Of a DNA stretch of 64,000 nucleotides, positions 59,042 to 64,000 are shown in pieces (the stretch's first letter is position 1; every line of letters begins with the position of its first letter). This DNA comes from Desmodesmus armatus (Eukaryota > Chlorophyta > Chlorophyceae > Sphaeropleales > Scenedesmaceae). A model generated the notes under the pieces. It was given only the letters and a program-made list of their open reading frames with translations, was not told the DNA's origin and ran no database searches. The DNA is taken from assembly GCA_007449985.2 (NCBI GenBank), contig VIIQ02000764.1, positions 294,166 through 358,165 of the forward strand, in the 5' to 3' direction. Made by a program: the position numbers and the translations under genes.

Positions 59042-61303
59042 TCAACGAGCAAAGGCGTTGGGGTAATCGCCCCCAGCCCCCACACACACACGGTGCTTCT
59101 CATCCAAGTAAGAAACACCCTGTGGGGTCTTCAGCATCTGCCACAGCTGAGGGAGCCCTGCCACATCCTTCTCCACATGCTGAGCCCAGCCATACGTAGG
59201 CAGATTGTAAAAGACCTTGCGCACCATGTCCTGCAACTTGGTGTGGTCATCAAGGAGGCTCCAATCCTCATACAGCTGGCACCTGAGGTGGTGCTTCACA
59301 GTACCAAACAGGTGCTCAATAGGCCTGTTCAAGTCATGGCTGTAGGAGGGCAGAGGCAGCTTACAGCCATTGACAAGGCAATCAATCGTGTCGGTGGGGT
59401 CATTGGGGTTCACCACCACTTCCCACGTGGCAGTTGCCTGGACGGCGTCATTGTCATAAGACAACCAGAAGTTATCAAGATTAGTTACTTTGTTCCACTC
59501 CTTGACTATGTGGTAGAGGTTGTTCTCAAATTCCTCCCTGGTCATCTTCCCTGCCTTGCGGCTGCCGTCTTGAATCTGCAGGGAAGCAAAAAGGAGGCGG
59601 GGCACGGGGAAGCTGCCTCAGTGGAAGTTCAGGGCGCTACGTGCCATGCGGGGGGAGGGGCTCAGGGTTGAGAAGTATGGCAGTGATGGGGCTGAGCTGT
59701 GGTTCCCTGATGGCACCTCCCTGCCAGTTGGCCACTACTCAGGAGAGTACCAGTTGCATTGGCGGCTCCAAGGGTGTCCCCGTGGCACCCCCCACCTGCG
59801 CGTGGCAACTAGCACAACAGTGCGGGACCCCTGTGATCTGTGGTGTGCCTTCTGTATGTACAGTGAGGAGGCATGGAGGCAGCAGGGCATGCGTGTGCTA
59901 CCAGCCTGTGAGCTGAGCTTCATGGACCTGTTGAGGAGGTGGGGGGTGGACAGGGAGTTCAGCCTTCAGGTGGTGCCGGCTTTTTGGCCGTGGCCCATGG
60001 ACTTCTTCCACATGCAGCAGGGGTACTTTGTGCAGGTGGATGGGAGGTGCCATTGGGTTGCTATGTACCACCACAGCACATGGGTGGTGTTGTGGCGCGA
60101 CATGATGCAGAACATGGCAGCAGTGCAGCAAGGTGGTCGGTTGGTGCGGGTGCACACAGAGGATCTTGGTAATGCTGACTGCATTGCTGTCGCCCTTGAG
60201 TCTGCGGCAATGGGCTACACCCTTGTGCTGACACCCTCATATAGTACAGCCCTAGTGCGCTGGGGTTCCTTTGATGTGCCCTATTTGCAGCTGCTGAAGT
60301 GGTTAGTTCCCAACTGCCAGGGTCACACTGACGGTTACGGCAATCACACAATTTCCCCAATGTAACAGGCTCACCTCGTACTCCATGTCCCGCTCTACCG
60401 CATTGCCATCCAGCCTTGTGTTGATGTGCCGTTGGATCTTGGTGGTCCCAGTGGTAAACTCCATATACACCACACCCCCTCTGTGCGCAAAGGCGGGGTG
60501 GGCGGTCACTGCAACAATGAACTTCACAGTGACATGCTTGTGGCCCTTTTTCAGCTTCCTCGGCACCACATCAGAGAAGTTGAGGTCATGCTTGTCACAC
60601 CAGACAAAAACATCAGACTCAGTGTACTTGTCGACAGTGAATGAAGACTCATCAATGTAATGGTGTGGTTCAAGAATGCTGGCCAACCCTCTTGAATGCC
60701 CAAACAGTGCTTGGCGTAGTCCACACGCTCCTGCAATTCCTGTGTTGTGAAGGAGTGCTTGAAGAACAGCTTGCGGCGCACAAGGGAGGGGTCAGCGTCG
60801 TGCATGGCATGCAGCAGCTGGTCTGAAAACTTGAGGCCGTTGTTGTTCATAATTTCCTTCAAACGGGGGCTCTCCCTGATGGCCTCTCCCAGGCTGGTGA
60901 AGTGTACCCTGTGCTGGACTGTGTTGCCCTTCACTTTCTCCTCAACAAGCTTCCCCTCCTTGCAAATCTGAGCTGCTTCAAGAGCCTCCTTCTCGTTGCA
61001 TTTGCGACTACGGCCAGACCTGTGTGCATCGTCCACACTCCCGTTCTCAATCCAATGACCCCACCAGGTGCGCAAGTAGTTGAAATCTTTGCTACCAATG
61101 AACTGCTGCTCGTCCTCTGGCAGCTGCTGATTGAGAGAGTCAAGAATGCCCTTCAGGGCATGGTGCGCCTTGGCAAAGTCTGGCCCAGCTTGCCCCAGAA
61201 ACATGAAGCACAACATGCACCCCAACACCCTCACCCCCGTCTTTTTCCGGGCGTACTTGGTGCCCCTGACATGCTCTCGCAGCAATTCCTCTGCGCAGCG
61301 CAA
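59042..61303 (-). CDS. DDE transposase, copy 2 (one-base deletion in exon 1)
   Basis: Exon 1 is about 61303-60375 and exon 2 is 59575-59042, with the same splice sites as copy 1. The N-terminal part reads further than in copy 1 (LREHVRGTKYARKKTGVRVL) but has no ATG; position 61303 is only the limit of the open frame. A missing A near 60660 (gtaatgg against gtaaatgg in copy 1) breaks the frame just before the first catalytic Asp motif. Exon 2, with the second Asp and the NRPIEHLFG motif, is intact. Copies 1 and 2 are thus damaged at different places. Confidence 0.78.
59646..60365 (+). CDS. Nested VSR/DUF559/EDxHD-like endonuclease, intact (239 aa)
   Basis: A 239-codon plus-strand ORF fills the intron of the minus-strand transposase (59576-60374), leaving about 70 bp on one side and 9 bp on the other. 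Visible motifs follow the PD-(D/E)XK VSR/DUF559 order: Glu89 in LPACELSFMDLLRRWG; F-x-x-Q in REFSLQVV (Gln108); Asp119 in WPMDFF; the core strand YFVQVDGRCHW (Gln130, Asp132, His136), like the family's IEvDGxxH; Arg151-Asp152; and the late strand GGRLVRVHTEDL. A Cys group (C63, C67, C70) precedes it and might bind zinc. Predicted role: metal-dependent DNA cleavage or nicking in the nucleus, perhaps of the target or of empty alleles. No signal peptide is seen. The sequence tgtaa, a green-algal polyadenylation signal, overlaps the stop. Family assignment is from motif pattern only. Confidence 0.6.
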   Translation: MRGEGLRVEKYGSDGAELWFPDGTSLPVGHYSGEYQLHWRLQGCPRGTPHLRVATSTTVRDPCDLWCAFCMYSEEAWRQQGMRVLPACELSFMDLLRRWGVDREFSLQVVPAFWPWPMDFFHMQQGYFVQVDGRCHWVAMYHHSTWVVLWRDMMQNMAAVQQGGRLVRVHTEDLGNADCIAVALESAAMGYTLVLTPSYSTALVRWGSFDVPYLQLLKWLVPNCQGHTDGYGNHTISPM

Positions 61304-61407
61304 AAGAAGGCAGCAGCAGGTGCAGTGTGCGGCACTTGTCAGCCACTACTAGGGTACAGGGTACACTTGGCTAAACCCTAACTTTGACCGGTTCTCACTG
61401 GAGAGTG

Positions 61408-62082
61408 CAGTGGGGCAAAAAGTAACTTGTCTAGTTTCAGGGCGCGTGTGGCGGGACCTGCGCTGTATCAAGCAAAACTACTTGATATATCTGATACCCT
61501 GGGACTTTGCTCGGGGGCTCTAGCTGCTGCTGGCTATTGGTCATCCGTCCACATCGCCTAACAACCTTGACTGCCAGGATTCGAACTGTAAGGGGGAACG
61601 TGGGTGCTGTGCAAACGTTCAAGTGTCTTGGGCGCCTGTTGGTGGCAGTGCGTGGTGTGAGTGTGCAGGTCGTTGGCCAGCTGCTGCTTGATCGACAGGT
61701 TGATCTGCCTGCGCTGCAGCTGCTGCTGTGCGCTGCCTCAAATTTGTCTCTTTACTGCATTCTTTCCTGTACATCAGCTATCTCCCCTGGCCAGCGCTGC
61801 ATTGCGTGTGCAGCAAGGCAGTGTCCCCCCAGACACTGACAGTTGGGCTTTTGCAGCTGCTTGTGTGGAGCCTGGCAGTGCAGCAGTCGACCCCAGTTTG
61901 GTCAAACGGCCCTATCCTGCCCTCAGCACAGGACTCGTGTTCATACAGGTGTGCTGTTACAGGTGTGTGCCTGCTACTGAAACATGCTGGCAGCCCCTAG
62001 CTCTAGCTTGCTGCCTGCTGCTGGCTGCACCACAAGCAAAGTCAAGGTTATTGGCTGTGCCAAGTTACTTTTTGCCCCACTG
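61408..62082. repeat. TIR-bounded element, copy 3
   Basis: 675 bp with the same inverted ends (right end 62061-62082). Nearly identical to copy 1; one visible substitution is cttgactgcc against cttggctgcc. Confidence 0.85.
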
Positions 62083-63329
62083 CACTTTCACCAAGGAGAG
62101 GCTGGCAAATGCTCAGGCTGCATGGATCTAGCAGGACTCCACCATAGATGTGTATCCCCTGAAGAGTCCTTTCTGCACACCTGGGTCGAGGGTGCCCTCC
62201 TGCTCCATGATTGCAAACCAGTGCTGCTGCTAGAGGATCTGCAGCAGCAATGCCCCAGTGCTGAACGCGTCCCGTGCCTTTGCTTGTGCCCAGAGTGCAC
62301 TGGAAGCTGAACAATTTGCCACTGTTTGCCTGGCCTTTTGACGCCGCTGCTTGTGTGCAGAATTATCGAGGTGACGGGGGTGATTCAGCTACGGAACAGC
62401 ACGTCCTGCCAGGTGCGTTGATCTGCTGCTTGAACGTAGGGTTGTTTTGATGAGATTGATTAGAACCAGCTGCGCGTAATCAAGGCTGGAAGTGCAGTCC
62501 ACAGGAAGGGCACGTTGCAGATTGTGTCCGAGGTTGGGCTGTGTGTGCGCAAACGGCAGCAGGATGCATCTGCAACACGCAATCATGGCAGACGTATGAA
62601 TTGCAATTGCGAATTGCGTGCGTGCTGCGTAACAGCATGCACTTTGAAACACTGAACAGCTGCCATGCTGTTCACACCTGTCAGCCTGGCATGCACATAC
62701 AAGCATGTTGCCCATTCTAAACAAATGCAGAAAAACCACTCTAGTTACCGTGATAAACACATCAGCACCCTGTCAGCCAGGGGCTGTGCTGACCTGTGCC
62801 CAGTACTGCTATGTACTGCCTGCAGATCGCCAACTGCCACTGCGCAGGACAGACAGCAGCAGCACTACCAGGAAGCAGTGCAGATGCCTCGTGCCAGGTG
62901 GGTTGAAAGGAATTGAGCACATTTGCAGTGCTGGGAATGCAGCTGCTGGGATCCCCAATCTCTCACAGCAGCAGGTGCTCAACCACACGCACGTACTCTG
63001 GAAAAATGACAGCACAGCAGCTGCGCCAACGCGCGCGCGCGCAGCGCGTGGACTGGGCATGCATGCCAGCACCAACAGCAGGCTGCTGGCTCATGCCCAG
63101 GAGGCAGTATACCCAAGACTAGTAAAACACACACCATGGGCCCATACACGCCTGTCGAGAAGGCAAGCAAAGCTTGCACATAACAGGCTGAGGCAAGCCC
63201 AGCACAGTGCACAGGAGTAGTGCGCAGCAGCAACAACACCTTGCATGCATGCACACCCAAGAAAGCAGCAGCAGCTGGGTGCAGCTGCAAATGTGCTGCA
63301 GATGTGCCCTAGTGTGCCCCTCACCCCAC

Positions 63330-63860
63330 TCAACGAGCAAGGCGTTGGGGTAATCGCCCCCAGCCCCCACACACACACGGTGCTTCTCATCCAAGTAAGA
63401 AACACCTGTGGGGTCTTCAGCATCTGCCACAGCTGAGGGAGCCCTGCCACATCCTTCTCCACATGCTGAGCCCAGCCATACGTAGGCAGATTGTAAAAGA
63501 CCTTGCGCACCATGTCCTGCAACTTGGTGTGGTCATCAAGGAGGCTCCAATCCTCATACAGCTGGCACCTGAGGTGGTGCTTCACAGTACCAAACAGGTG
63601 CTCAATAGGCCTGTTCAAGTCATGGCTGTAGGAGGGCAGAGGCAGCTTACAGCCATTGACAAGGCAATCAATCGTGTCGGTGGGTCATTGGGGTTCACCA
63701 CCACTTCCCACGTGGCAGTTGCCTGGACGGCGTCATTGTCATAAGACAACCAGAAGTTATCAAGATTAGTTACTTTGTTCCACTCCTTGACTATGTGGTA
63801 GAGGTTGTTCTCAAATTCCTCCCTGGTCATCTTCCCTGCCTTGCGGCTGCCGTCTTGAAT
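63330..63860 (-). pseudogene. DDE transposase exon 2, copy 3 (frameshifted, partial)
   Basis: The same exon as 55290-54757, with the second-Asp motif (FWLSYDNDAVQ) and the NRPIEHLFG motif recognisable. Single-base deletions at about 63681, 63404 and 63339 split the frame. Exon 1 lies beyond the window. Confidence 0.75.
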
Positions 63861-63929
63861 CTGCAGGGAAGCAAAAAGGAGGCGGGGCACGGGAAGCTGC
63901 CTCAGTGGAAGTTCAGGGCGCTACGTGCC

Positions 63930-64000
63930 ATGCGGGGGGAGGGGCTCAGGGTTGAGAAGTATGGCAGTGATGGGGCTGAGCTGTGGTTCCCTGATGGCAC
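63930..64000 (+). CDS. Nested nuclease-like ORF, copy 3 (5' end only)
   Basis: The ATG at 63930 is followed by six G, as in copy 2, so the ORF is in frame (MRGEGLRVEKYGSDGAELWF) up to the window edge. Two of three copies therefore share this start, supporting it as the ancestral form. Confidence 0.6.
   Translation, partial: MRGEGLRVEKYGSDGAELWFPDG

Larger units (their letters stand above)
57121..61407 (-). mobile_element. Tc1/mariner-type transposon unit, tandem copy 2
   Basis: A complete second unit directly abutting copy 1, with the same order of parts. It is nearly identical to copy 1, and most differences are one-base length changes in homopolymers. It contains the only fully open nuclease-like ORF in the window. 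Confidence 0.88.
61408..64000 (-). mobile_element. Tc1/mariner-type transposon unit, tandem copy 3 (cut by window edge)
   Basis: The third unit starts at the same terminal sequence and runs to the window end inside the transposase intron. Several one-base losses in homopolymers relative to copies 1 and 2 occur near 63339 (aaa), 63404 (ccc), 63681 (gggg) and 63891 (gggg). Confidence 0.87.

Noticed and set aside
61370..61385. ctaaaccctaac at unit ends, resembling plant telomere repeat (CCCTAAA)
   Set aside because: Only about one and a half units and no array; not evidence for a telomere.

Overview
The window is nuclear DNA of a green alga, most likely a chlorophyte of the class Chlorophyceae. 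This is inferred from intron-dense genes with GT-AG introns of about 60-800 bp, moderately high GC, many (CTG/CAG)n tracts inside and between exons, plant-type protein families (an ABCG24/28-like transporter, an AUX1/LAX-like auxin permease) and a long MYND-finger protein. I see no bacterial operon, rRNA, tRNA or CRISPR. Gene models were built by eye from exon similarity, splice sites and intron phase. Models described as phase-consistent are firm; the others are approximate spans.

Layout, left to right. Positions 1-52592 hold ten host genes, all on the minus strand: a secreted jacalin-type lectin (1-2122, runs off the left edge), an ABCG transporter with a secreted Cys-rich N-terminus (2635-11303), a secreted class 3 lipase (12528-14847), a protein with a mitochondrial-looking presequence and helical repeats (16198-21055), an ankyrin-repeat protein (24214-25402), a MYND zinc-finger protein (26443-31121), an AUX1/LAX-like permease (32815-37759), a small conserved protein with an N-myristoylation-like start (40252-42632), an unidentified helical protein with a C-terminal basic cluster (44227-47186), and a protein with Big-1/Ig-like domains and a His/Gly/Tyr-rich tail (50739-52592). 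Gaps between genes are 0.5-3.5 kb and carry satellites, dispersed repeats and small local copies of exon edges.

From 52835 to the right edge the DNA is a head-to-tail tandem array of a 4286-4287 bp unit, with two full copies and the start of a third. Each unit begins with a TIR-bounded element of about 675 bp with Tc1/mariner-like ends. It then carries a two-exon minus-strand DDE transposase of the Tc1/mariner/IS630 (DDE_3) type. The transposase intron lies between the first and second catalytic Asp and is almost filled by a 239-codon ORF on the opposite strand. That ORF looks like a VSR/DUF559/EDxHD-type nuclease of the PD-(D/E)XK superfamily. This nested nuclease-in-intron arrangement is the best candidate for an undescribed system. 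The three copies differ mainly by one-base changes in homopolymers, so their apparent frameshifts may be sequencing errors.

The host genes do not form an obvious pathway. Several encode secreted or membrane proteins (lectin, ABC transporter, lipase, auxin-type permease, Ig-like protein), but I would not infer a functional cluster.
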